The position numbers and the translations under genes are program-made. From assembly GCA_017164015.1 (NCBI GenBank), contig CP071065.1:3945918-4009917 (forward strand): a DNA stretch of 64,000 nt, given 5' to 3'. The notes beneath the pieces were generated by a model. The model was not told where the DNA came from. It worked only from the letters and a program-made list of their open reading frames with translations, and searched no databases. The stretch comes from Nostoc sp. UHCC 0702. Lineage in GTDB: Bacteria; Cyanobacteriota; Cyanobacteriia; Cyanobacteriales; Nostocaceae. Shown piece after piece: positions 9,073 to 16,783 of the stretch; position 1 is the first letter of the stretch; each line of letters opens with the position of its first letter.

Positions 9073-9146
9073 CATTGTAAATAGCTGATTGTGGCACAAC
9101 AAAAAGCACTCTAGAACGTATATCTAGTAGTGCTTTCGTTTACTTG

Positions 9147-9176
9147 GACTATTACTTGGAGTAATTACTTGGAGTA
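9147..9176. repeat. ATTACTTGGAGT iterons (inverted copies of the 5868 cluster)
   Basis: Two copies of TTACTTGGAGTAA in tandem, reverse-complement to the three CCAAGTAAT copies at 5868-5907. Confidence 0.6.
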
Positions 9177-9206
9177 GTGAGAATTGTTATAGGGTATGGA
9201 CTCTAG

Positions 9207-9449
9207 GGGTTCAAGGATGAGAAGGGCGAGTACTTTCTCAGCCAGTCACAAGTAGCGGAAGCGGTTGAAGTAGGTGATAGTTCGATTTTCCGTTTTTTGC
9301 ACTCAGAACAGGCGAAAGACTTACTAGGAGCGCGTTTTGGATTTTCCACTTTGGCTATTGAAGGTAACAACAAACCAGTCAAAGCTATCCCTCCTAAAGT
9401 TGCAAGTTTGTTTTGGTCAGACCAAGCACAGAAGGGGAATAGGAAATAG
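9207..9449 (+). pseudogene. Truncated paralogue of the 8695-9072 gene
   Basis: An open frame after a TAG at 9204 with no usable start reads GEYFLSQSQVAEAVEVGDSS, then FLHSEQAKDLLGARFGFSTL, ending QAQKGNRK. The first block aligns with KYYLNQSEVVKAIEIPESV of the preceding gene. The start region is lost. The overlapping minus-strand frame (9203-9469) is a shadow. Confidence 0.6.
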
Positions 9450-9524
9450 ATAAAAAATAACCCCATCAAGATTAATTGATGGGGGGGGTGGTTATTGTTT
9501 AGTTTAAAGTAATACGTTGTTAGG

Positions 9525-10802
9525 CTAGATATCCTTTAGAGTTGTATTTCTATTTGCGTCCAAATAATACTCAATGATGATATCTACGCTATTACCGCAA
9601 CTGTCAGCTAATAACTTTAAATCAGTACCATTATTAGCTTGAATACTAATAAATGTATGACGTGTTGAATATGGCTTAAGATATTTGATTTTACCTTGTT
9701 CGGCTAACTCAGATGCCGCTCCTAAATACTTGTACACTTTTTCTTTCTCTTTTTTTCTGTCGTACAACCAAGAACGCCTGAGAATATGTGCATCTATTCG
9801 CTTACCTGTTGCGCTCATGAATACTAAATTTTCTGGGCTTTGACCATTCCCATACAATTTTTTAAGTAAATTTATCAATCTATTCATTCCTTGCATTTTA
9901 AAAAGTCTGTCAACATCTGTTTTTGTTGTTTTAGTGATTCCTGTTTTTGTATCATAGGATTCTTTAAATATTATCCATCCAGTATCAAGTTTAATGTGTT
10001 TCCACCTCAGAGCAAACGCTTCACCATGCCTACAACCAGTGAGGAATAAAAACTCAATAATATCAGCCATCTGATTAATTACTGTTCTGTTGTGATTTCT
10101 CATGTAATCAATAATCAAATCTCTCTCCTCAACTGTGTATGAGCGATAATCTTCAGCCTCAGATAATTGTTTAGATTTTTTAGGGATAGAATAATATTTT
10201 TTAACTTCCACAAAATAATCTTCAGTTAGTAAATTTTGCGCTATTGCTCTTTGACACATCTCGCTAAGTAATCCGAAAATTGTCTTTACACTTTTTCTGT
10301 TATATTGTTTAGCCAAAAAATCCTTAATTAATTCATTCGCATTCTGCGAGTCAAAACTTTTATCTATATAAGGTGATAAAAGATTTATAAAATCAGAGCA
10401 ATAACTTCTCTTGTATGTTGTTTCTTTAATTTGTCCTGTACTTAGTTTCCATTCTGCAAACTCCTCCCACAGTTCCCCTAACTTAGGTAATGGCTTTGCA
10501 GTCGGTAGCTGAGTAACTGTAGCCAGCATTGGCTTGATATCCAAGTACTTAGCTAGCGTAGGGTCAAACAGTCCCCCGTCTGGATGGTCAATATCTGCTT
10601 GGATTCTTCGTACTATCCCTTCAGCCCATTGTTGATTCTCTGGGGTGTCACTTCTACCTAGTCCCTTGTAAGCCTGACGCTTGCCGTAGAAATCCTGGCT
10701 TACTCTGGTACTGAACTGGAGACGAAGCGAACCCTTGTCTACACCTACCCTGACATCAGCTAATTTGCTGGAAACTTTGGTATTTGAGCGTTTTGAGTAC
10801 AT
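9525..10802 (-). CDS. Tyrosine recombinase (integrase) of the aroF element
   Basis: 425 aa. Residues about 1-75 form an arm-binding-type N-terminal domain (LRLQFSTRVSQDFYGKRQAY). Residues about 105-200 are a SAM-like core-binding domain, and about 220-425 the catalytic domain. The catalytic residues visible are Arg in FLFLTGCRHGEAFALRWKHI, Arg-His in YSTRHTFISIQA, and the terminal Tyr in DIIIEYYLD. The family cuts and rejoins DNA through a 3'-phosphotyrosine. The gene stops about 80 bp before the right attachment core, in aroF orientation, the usual place for the recombinase of an interruption element. No excisionase gene was recognised nearby. Confidence 0.88.
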   Translation of the reverse strand: MYSKRSNTKVSSKLADVRVGVDKGSLRLQFSTRVSQDFYGKRQAYKGLGRSDTPENQQWAEGIVRRIQADIDHPDGGLFDPTLAKYLDIKPMLATVTQLPTAKPLPKLGELWEEFAEWKLSTGQIKETTYKRSYCSDFINLLSPYIDKSFDSQNANELIKDFLAKQYNRKSVKTIFGLLSEMCQRAIAQNLLTEDYFVEVKKYYSIPKKSKQLSEAEDYRSYTVEERDLIIDYMRNHNRTVINQMADIIEFLFLTGCRHGEAFALRWKHIKLDTGWIIFKESYDTKTGITKTTKTDVDRLFKMQGMNRLINLLKKLYGNGQSPENLVFMSATGKRIDAHILRRSWLYDRKKEKEKVYKYLGAASELAEQGKIKYLKPYSTRHTFISIQANNGTDLKLLADSCGNSVDIIIEYYLDANRNTTLKDI

Positions 10803-10882
10803 CTAGTAATCCTCTAGTAAGATTGGGTGGTTTAATGGATTGAGATTACTAGAATAGCAGAGTTTTATAAATAGTGTAGACT

Positions 10883-10898
10883 TTCCCTGGAAAGCGTA
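10883..10898. repeat. Attachment core, right copy (interruption element)
   Basis: Second copy of TTCCCTGGAAAGCGTA, in the same orientation as 5047-5062. The base on its left differs (T here, A at the other copy), so the exact duplication is 16 bp. Confidence 0.85.
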
Positions 10899-11114
10899 GG
10901 GAGAGGTACGGGGTTTGTAGACACCGCCACGTAATGCTTGTACAGGCGTATTAGATAGCTGTTGCGCGACTATCTCCATTTGTTCTAAGCTTTCAACCGC
11001 ACAGGGGCCACCAATAATCACCAGTTCTTTGCCGCCAAAGGCAACTGTCTGTGAAAGTTTAATAATTGTTTGGTGGCTAGGATGAGATTGTGTGGCAAGT
11101 TTGGCGTTAATCAT
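10899..11114 (-). pseudogene. aroF: DAHP synthase, N-terminal part of split gene
   Basis: Reads MINAKLATQSHPSHQTIIKL, ELVIIGGPCAVESLEQMEIV and LRGGVYKPRTSPYAFQG, the N-terminal third of DAHP synthase including the GPCAVES and KPRTSP motifs that bind phosphoenolpyruvate. At the attachment core the frame leaves the family and continues to a stop at 10803 (KSTLFIKLCYSSN), so the piece alone is nonfunctional. With the 4406-5062 part it would give about 290 residues, a reasonable length for the short DAHP synthase form. A candidate attenuator lies upstream. Confidence 0.88.
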
Positions 11115-11132
11115 GGTTTGATTTTCCTTAAA

Positions 11133-11320
11133 TATTGGGAATTGGGAATTGGGAATTGGGCATTGGGAATGGGGAATTGGGAATGGGGAATTGGGAATTG
11201 GGAATTGGGAATTGGGAATGGGGAATTGGGAATTGGTTTAGTTATTCTCCCCCTCATCTCCCTCATCTCCCTCATCCCCCCCATCCCCCTCATCTCCCTC
11301 ATCTCCCCCATCTCCCCACC
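11133..11320. repeat. Low-complexity tandem repeats between attenuator and aroF
   Basis: 11133-11237 is a run of GGGAATT/GGGAATG heptamers, and 11247-11320 a run of CTCATCTCCC-type units. Such short tandem repeats are common in heterocystous cyanobacteria. The open frames across them have biased composition and are not genes. They lie within the likely aroF 5' leader. Confidence 0.85.
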
Positions 11321-11333
11321 AGTCCCTGAACAA

Positions 11334-11364
11334 CAAAAAAGCCCGGAGACTTCAAGTTCCGGGC
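11334..11364 (-). terminator. Attenuator terminator hairpin upstream of aroF
   Basis: On the minus strand GCCCGGA and TCCGGGC form a 7-bp GC-rich stem around a 10-nt loop, followed at once by six T residues. It sits about 30 nt after the stop of the aromatic-rich leader peptide and about 220 nt before aroF, the arrangement of a transcription attenuator. Confidence 0.8.
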
Positions 11365-11392
11365 GCGTTCTGATTCATCAGCATGACGCTAT

Positions 11393-11455
11393 TTACCCGG
11401 AAGTTGCTCTGGGCCAAAAGTAAAAGCCATAAAACCAGCTACTAAAATAGGTCAT
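11393..11455 (-). CDS. Aromatic-rich leader peptide (20 aa), candidate aroF attenuator
   Basis: ATG at 11455, preceded by AGAGGAGA about 8 nt upstream, and TAA at 11393. The peptide is MTYFSSWFYGFYFWP followed by RATSG: nine of 20 residues are Phe, Tyr or Trp. Downstream on the same strand is an intrinsic terminator (11334-11364), then the DAHP synthase gene. Ribosome stalling at aromatic codons when charged tRNAs are scarce would favour read-through into aroF, as in the trp and phe leaders of enterobacteria. The competing anti-terminator pairing was not worked out. Confidence 0.7.
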   Translation of the reverse strand: MTYFSSWFYGFYFWPRATSG

Positions 11456-11485
11456 GATGATGAAATTCTCCTCTTAAAACACAAA

Positions 11486-11558
11486 AACCGCAGAGTTGGC
11501 TCTGCGGTTCACCGGGCGGTTTCCATCTGGAAACTTGACTCACTCCCGGTGAACCGCC
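11486..11558 (-). other. Structured region (two strong hairpins) upstream of leader peptide
   Basis: AACCGCAGAG/CTCTGCGGTT makes a perfect 10-bp stem with a short loop and, on the minus strand, a following T-rich run. CACCGGG/CCCGGTG with an inner GGTTTCC/GGAAACC stem lies beside it. It is either the terminator of an upstream transcript or part of the aroF leader. 11560-12116 holds no gene that I can support. Confidence 0.5.
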
Positions 11559-12116
11559 TTAAACCAAAAATAAAAGTAGTGACTGCTGCTGAACATTGTG
11601 TGGCGCTGGGTTAAAAATTTAATGTACGTCTTTACTCGTCACAATAACAGAAGGAGTTGGTGGCGTCAACACCCGCACAACATGAAAAAAAGCGATAGAC
11701 TCAGTACAACTCTGGCAATGAAGGCTTATTGCTTGTTGGCGTAGACAATCAGCAATTTGTGACTGAACATAACCATATTTATATTAATTTTATTTTTTAG
11801 GTATTGGGTAATGAGTAATCAAAATCATCAGTGTTACAAGGGAACAGGGAATGGGCAACAGGTGAGTCCAGTCTCTGTCTTGGCTTCTGCCGAGATGGGG
11901 AACTGCCGAACCCGAAGGGCTACAAAATTTAAAGTGTAATTTTATACTTTTAATTCAATATGGCACTTGTATAAGTGGGAGTCTCTTACTCCCAGATAGA
12001 GAATAGGAAATAGGAAAAACGGTTCGCTATCCCCTATTAAGAGTTCCCTTCTTTGATGAATACTGAAAATTTCCACATTGACGTGATTAACTTTTGAGCA
12101 ATACTTGGTTCTATTT

Positions 12117-12611
12117 ATGCCCAGTTCTAAAATCTTAACTACATCTTTCAACTACCAGGGTGTTTATCCCTGCCCAGTCTGTCGGATAGGTAAGATTTCT
12201 CATATGCCATTGATGGAGGCGATGGCTTGTGACTTCTGCCATGAAATTTTTACCGTCAACCTAGAACAACAGCAAATCAAGATGCCTTCTCGGCAACCTC
12301 CCTTGATTTGGCGTTGGAATGGCTTCAGTTGGACAGAAGCTCAGTTAGAAGGTATGGAATTGGGCTGGGGTTATGGATTGGCTGCAATTGCTTTTGTATT
12401 TTTTCCTACTACTTTAATTGGCGTAGTCGCTTACTATTTTCCTCCAAATCCTCATGCTCCCATTACCTGGATGCCATATATCTGGACAATATTAACTTTT
12501 TTGTCGCATTTATCAATTATTATTTGGATTTTTATTGAAGTTTATCAAATTCCAGTAGCAGCATATTTGAGAGCTATGAATCGATGGAGAAATGGAGAAA
12601 TGGGTAGATAG
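12117..12611 (+). CDS. Zinc-ribbon membrane protein, cyanobacterial hypothetical
   Basis: About 164 aa from the ATG at 12117. The N-terminus has two CxxC pairs (YPCPVCRIGKI and MACDFCHEIF), giving a zinc-ribbon pattern. A short Trp-rich linker (PPLIWRWNGFSWTEAQ) is followed by two transmembrane helices (GLAAIAFVFFPTTLIGVVAY and WTILTFLSHLSIIIWIFIEV). It is similar in layout to conserved cyanobacterial inner-membrane proteins of unknown role. No operon partner. Confidence 0.65.
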   Translation: MPSSKILTTSFNYQGVYPCPVCRIGKISHMPLMEAMACDFCHEIFTVNLEQQQIKMPSRQPPLIWRWNGFSWTEAQLEGMELGWGYGLAAIAFVFFPTTLIGVVAYYFPPNPHAPITWMPYIWTILTFLSHLSIIIWIFIEVYQIPVAAYLRAMNRWRNGEMGR

Positions 12612-12635
12612 GGATATTAAGTCAAAAGCTAACAG

Positions 12636-12787
12636 TAAGGGAACTGCAAGAAATAAATTATCCCGCTTGAAGTTGTTGACTGATGACTTGTACTGAGCCA
12701 CTTGTACCGAGCGAAGTCGAGGTAAGCCGAAGTACTGATGACTGATGACTGTGAACAGTAGGATATTCTTTTACTTGCAAGTTCCTA
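12636..12787 (+). repeat. Dispersed repeat, copy 2, with inverted ends
   Basis: Starts GGGAACTGCAAGAAATAAAT and ends CTTGCAAGTTCC, so the ends are inverted repeats of each other. Inside is CCCGCTTGAAGTTG and repeats of ACTGATG. It is related to 4297-4371 and 18637-18773. The rest of 12788-13328 holds no supported gene; the minus-strand frame 12871-13077 has no family features. Confidence 0.65.
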
Positions 12788-13328
12788 AAAAGTAAAAATG
12801 AGAAATAAAAATTTCATTGACTTTGTGACACAACTATGGATAGATAACTAACAACGGAAAAAAATGAATTTTATCTACCAGCTTTGTATGTAAAGCTACA
12901 ACTCAATGTATAGGGGAAAATCCAGATAAATTTAGAAAAATCGGTAAATGGTGGCTTGACATCGACACATAACTTCACGTTGTGCCTGACATGGACGTGT
13001 AACCGCGAGTCAAGAGACATAGCGGTGATATTTCGAGCTATATCAAGAACCATTAGTATTTTTGCTTCTGCCAACAAAAGAGTTATTGATGGACTTAGTT
13101 CACTGCGCTAGGCTTGTATAATATTTAAATGTCAGTTTACCACCGAGCAACTTAAACATAATAATAGCTGCTAGGGAACGGTTAGTCCTACTTTGTCCAA
13201 AATACTAAAAAAAATATAAAACCGTATTTTATCTAAAATTAGATCACAAAAGGGATATTTGATCAAGGATTAAGCCTATAGAGAGTTGCATCATTCATAG
13301 TTAATTTGATTGTCTACTAAAACACCTT

Positions 13329-13976
13329 ATGAGCGAGTTGGAGCGGTATTATCGAGTCTTGGAATTGGAACCTGGGGCGACGCTTGAGGAAGTCAACCAG
13401 GCTTACAAAGATTTGGTTTTTGTATGGCATCCCGATCGCATTCCCAATGACAATCCCCGTTTACAAAAGAAAGCACTAGAAAAACTGAAAGCAATTAATG
13501 AAGCTCGTGAAAAATTGCGTTCTTTGAATGGTAAGCGTCAAACCATCCATCATTCTCCACCAACTCCACAGAAAAAACCATCTGCAAACACCTCTACTCC
13601 ACCAAAGCAAAATCCTGATTTGAGTGGTAAAGATTTCAGTCGAGCCAATTTGAGCAACAAAGATTTATCTGGCAGAAACATGAGTTATGCTAATTTGAGC
13701 GGTGCTGATCTTAGTGATACTTTTATGCACAAAGTGAATCTAAGGGGGGCGGATTTGTCAGAAGCAAATTTGTTTAGAGCCAACTTACTTTTAGCTGATA
13801 TGAGGGAAGCGAATTTGCGATCTGCTAACTTGATTGGGGCGGATCTCAGTGGTGCTGACTTGCGGGGAGCCGACTTAACAGGAGCGCGGATTCGATCTGG
13901 CGATCGCTTGCTGGTAAAACTGATTGGTGCTAACTTAGCTGGTGCAATTATGCCTGATGGTGTAATTCATAGTTAA
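13329..13976 (+). CDS. DnaJ-domain / pentapeptide-repeat protein
   Basis: 215 aa. Residues 4-65 are a J domain (YYRVLELEPGATLEEVNQAY, with the HPD motif in VWHPDRIP) that would stimulate an Hsp70 ATPase. A Pro/Ser/Thr linker covers about 70-95. Residues about 98-205 are pentapeptide repeats of the A(D/N)Lxx type (DLSGADLRGADLTGA), forming a right-handed quadrilateral beta helix. The combination is common in cyanobacteria; its client is unknown. It stands alone with a 350-bp upstream gap. Confidence 0.85.
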   Translation: MSELERYYRVLELEPGATLEEVNQAYKDLVFVWHPDRIPNDNPRLQKKALEKLKAINEAREKLRSLNGKRQTIHHSPPTPQKKPSANTSTPPKQNPDLSGKDFSRANLSNKDLSGRNMSYANLSGADLSDTFMHKVNLRGADLSEANLFRANLLLADMREANLRSANLIGADLSGADLRGADLTGARIRSGDRLLVKLIGANLAGAIMPDGVIHS

Positions 13977-14262
13977 CAGTATTTCATACTCAGGTAAAAG
14001 TCAATCAATTTTGGATTTTAAATTTTGGATTTTGGATTGCTTCTATACCTGAAGTCAGTTGCTCTGAGGTTTTTAGATTGATGATTTTCGATTTCTTCCA
14101 TAGTTAAAACTGCCATAGCTCTGAAACCTTGTTTGAGATTGACAATTTTGACTAGAATCCAAAATCTCAAATCTAGAATCTAAAATTGTCTCAGCCGTCA
14201 GTCATAAGTTACTAGTCAAAAACTCTTGTACTATTAACTTTAGACTCTGTATTGAATTGATC

Positions 14263-15087
14263 ATGAACATTGCAATCATCGGTTGTGGCTACGTTGGTTA
14301 TGCCGTTGCTCAATATTGGCAGCAAAAAATGACTTTCATAGTTACTGCTACCACAACTACCCCGGAACGTTTACCAATACTAGAAACAGTAGCCCAAAAA
14401 GTTGTAGTAGCCCAAGGAAATGATCCAGAAAAGCTAAAGTCTGTATTGCAAAATCAAGACATTGTGCTGTTAAGTGTTGGTGCCAGAAGTGCAAATTATT
14501 ATCGAGAAATCTATGTAGATACTGCTAAAACTTTAGCCTCAGTTTTACAGCAAGTTCCTTCTGTAAAACAACTGATATATACAGGCAGTTATTCAGTCTA
14601 TGGTGATCAAAACAGTGCTTGGGTAGATGAAACAATGGCAGTTGAACCTACACACACCAATGGACAAATTCTTAAAGAAACTGAGGACATTTTGCTAGCA
14701 GCATCTAGTGAAAAACTCCGTGTTTGTATCTTAAGATTAGGTGGAATTTATGGCCCCAATAGGGAATTGGTAAAAATATTTGGTGCTGCTGCTGGTACAA
14801 CTCGTCCCGGTGATGGCAAGGATATAACAAATTGGATTCACCTAGATGATATTGTTGGGGCTATAGAGTTTGTGCGGCAACACCACTTGCAAGGAATTTA
14901 TAATCTAGTGGATGATGCACATCTTCCCAGCCAAGAATTACTTGACACTTTGTTTGAAAAACATAATTTACCCAAGGTTACATGGGACAATTCTATTAAA
15001 AGTAACCGTCCATATAATGCCAAAGTATCAAATCAAAAGATAAAATCAGCTGGATACCAGCTAATTCATCCACAAATGATTTTTTAG
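14263..15087 (+). CDS. NAD(P)-dependent epimerase/dehydratase (extended SDR)
   Basis: 274 aa from the ATG at 14263. The N-terminal Rossmann motif is MNIAIIGCGYVGYAVAQYWQ. A middle TGSYSVYGDQ block with a downstream acidic stretch, and ILRLGGIYGPNRELV and NWIHLDDIVGAIEF, are typical of extended SDRs acting on nucleotide sugars or similar substrates. The usual YxxxK catalytic pair is not obvious (NGQILKETED instead), so activity is uncertain. Only 22 bp separate it from the following hydrolase gene, so they are probably co-transcribed. Confidence 0.8.
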   Translation: MNIAIIGCGYVGYAVAQYWQQKMTFIVTATTTTPERLPILETVAQKVVVAQGNDPEKLKSVLQNQDIVLLSVGARSANYYREIYVDTAKTLASVLQQVPSVKQLIYTGSYSVYGDQNSAWVDETMAVEPTHTNGQILKETEDILLAASSEKLRVCILRLGGIYGPNRELVKIFGAAAGTTRPGDGKDITNWIHLDDIVGAIEFVRQHHLQGIYNLVDDAHLPSQELLDTLFEKHNLPKVTWDNSIKSNRPYNAKVSNQKIKSAGYQLIHPQMIF

Positions 15088-15109
15088 CAGTTATTGCTAA
15101 TTTGAAATT

Positions 15110-16039
15110 ATGCAACCATCTACTGGCGCTAACGCACTCGCTTACACAGCATCTTCTACGGAGTTTTATACTTGGCAGAATTACCGCTGTGCTTACGAAA
15201 TATATCAACCTACTAATTATACACCAGACGGTATTTCTCTACTTTTAATTCATCCCATTGGTGTAGGATTGTCACGTCAATTTTGGCGACGCTTTTGCAG
15301 CGAATGGTATACTACAGGTCATCGGAATCCGGTTTACAATCCTGATTTATTGGGGTGCGGTGAAAGTGATATGCCCCATGTAGCTTATAGTCCCAAAGAT
15401 TGGGCAAAGCAGTTGCACTACTTTTTACAAAAAATAGTACAAAAACCTGTGATTATAGTGGTACAAGGTGCTTTATTACCAGTTGCCATAGAGTTAGTCC
15501 AAAAAGAAGCAAATTTAATTGCCGGACTGATACTAGCAGGGCCTCCAGCTTGGGCTTTAATTACCAAGAAATCACCAGAATGGCAACAAAAAGCGATTTG
15601 GAATCTCTTAGATTCACCTTTTGGTAATGCTTTTTATCGCTATGCACGTACACCCAAATTTTTGCGGTCTTTCTCAATTCGCCAACTCTTTGCCTCAGAA
15701 GATACTGTTGATGCCGAGTGGTTGAATACTTTGGTAAAAGGTGCAGAAAATATTGCCAATCGCTATGCAGTGTTTTCTTTTTTAGCTGGGTTTTGGCGAC
15801 AGGATTATAGTAGTTATATCACTTCTATTAAACAGCCCACACTAGTTGTTGTGGGAGAAACAGCATCAAGTATTAGCGAAGAAGGTAAAAAAGAAACACC
15901 TGATGAACGCTTGGCTGATTACCTCGCCTATTTACCTCAAGGCCGTGGGATTAAGTTGTTGGGGCGTAATGTTTTGCCATATGAATCAACTGCTGAATTT
16001 GTAGCAGCGATCGCACCATTTATCAATGAGTTTTCTTAG
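15110..16039 (+). CDS. Alpha/beta hydrolase
   Basis: 309 aa with an alpha/beta-hydrolase fold. LLLIHPIGVGLSRQFWRRFC provides the oxyanion-hole region and YNPDLLGCGESDMP the next turn. At the nucleophile elbow one sees VIIVVQGALLPVAIEL, which has Gln-Gly-Ala where Gly-x-Ser-x-Gly is expected. The catalytic Ser seems missing, so it may be a non-hydrolytic member or act differently. A C-terminal TLVVVGETASS strand and a late loop complete the fold. It is downstream of the SDR gene in a likely operon. Confidence 0.75.
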   Translation: MQPSTGANALAYTASSTEFYTWQNYRCAYEIYQPTNYTPDGISLLLIHPIGVGLSRQFWRRFCSEWYTTGHRNPVYNPDLLGCGESDMPHVAYSPKDWAKQLHYFLQKIVQKPVIIVVQGALLPVAIELVQKEANLIAGLILAGPPAWALITKKSPEWQQKAIWNLLDSPFGNAFYRYARTPKFLRSFSIRQLFASEDTVDAEWLNTLVKGAENIANRYAVFSFLAGFWRQDYSSYITSIKQPTLVVVGETASSISEEGKKETPDERLADYLAYLPQGRGIKLLGRNVLPYESTAEFVAAIAPFINEFS

Positions 16040-16100
16040 CTGACAAATTGAATGATAATTTGTGGTTTCAGTAGATCGGTACAATCAAACCAAACTATGT

Positions 16101-16364
16101 AGGACTTACGCGCATTGTCATATATTTAGGACAAAAATCGTCCAAAGTCAAGAGTCAAAAGTCCAAAAACCTTGACTTTTTACCCTTGACTATTGAATGC
16201 CAGTCGCAATCAACGAGGGAACCTCCCTTCGGGTGACGCTCGTTCCGACGCTACGAGCGTCGCTAACGCTTCGCTAACGCTACCGCTTCGCTAACGCTAC
16301 CGCTTCGCGCTGGCTCCTATTGACACACGTCGCAGAAAATATGTGTGCCAGTTGCGTAAGTCCT
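16101..16364. repeat. MITE-like repeat A with AGGACTTACGC ends
   Basis: Begins AGGACTTACGCGCATTGTCA and ends TGCCAGTTGCGTAAGTCCT; the outer 11 bp are inverted repeats. The inside includes a GCTAACGCT/CGCTTCG simple-repeat block. The same ends bound the 1.35-kb IS at 58320-59666, so this is probably a non-autonomous relative. Confidence 0.65.
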
Positions 16365-16543
16365 GCTATGTTCAGAAAGATTAACGATGCTAAAACCCTC
16401 TCAACTTGACTTGAAAGTATGCTCGTGCTGAATAAAAGTCAATGAGTAAGCAAAGTAGACTTTCATTCGTCCTGGTGTACGCAGTTGATGATGGCTACTT
16501 AGCAATTTGGGATTCTGCGAATTAGCAAGTAGTATTTTATATA

Positions 16544-16688
16544 GGGCTTACGCAACTGGCATACTAAATAAAGGTTAGGGTTGTCAACATTCCACAGTCA
16601 ATAGCCAAAAATCACGGTTTTTTGGACTATTGACAATTGGCTATTGACACCCTCAACTAAAAATGTCTGACAATGCGCGTAAGTCCTG
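16544..16688. repeat. MITE-like repeat B with CTTACGC ends
   Basis: Begins GGGCTTACGCAACTGGCAT and ends GACAATGCGCGTAAGTCCT. The right end matches the reverse complement of repeat A's left end, and the left end matches the IS at 58320. No coding content. Confidence 0.6.
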
Positions 16689-16783
16689 TTATAAATAGGA
16701 CGATTGTATTAACTAGGACGAAACAAAAAGGCTGATAAATGCCAAGATCAAAAAAACAACGCCCTCAGCTGATTTAAAATACC

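Larger units (their letters stand above)
5063..10898. mobile_element. 5.8-kb integrative element interrupting aroF
   Basis: Bounded by two direct copies of a 16-bp core and carrying, next to the right core, a tyrosine recombinase gene transcribed with aroF. Internal genes are small accessory types: a KfrA-like DNA-binding protein, a ribbon-helix-helix-like protein, and several unknowns. Near the left core (about 5095-5230) there are many CTAGTA/TAGTACT motifs, and near the right core (10798-10856) three more, as expected for arm-type integrase sites. The layout resembles the interruption elements of heterocystous cyanobacteria (nifD, hupL, fdxN type), some of which excise during heterocyst development. 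Whether this one excises, constitutively or in development, cannot be read from sequence. Confidence 0.85.

Noticed and set aside
9203..9469. 88-aa open frame on the minus strand
   Set aside because: The opposite strand carries the recognisable damaged paralogue of the 8695-9072 gene, so this is a shadow.
11070..11423. Open frames over the GGGAATT repeats
   Set aside because: Pure simple-sequence translation (GNWELGIG repeats); not a gene.
12871..13077. 68-aa open frame on the minus strand
   Set aside because: No start context, no family pattern, and it stands in a region with dispersed repeats.
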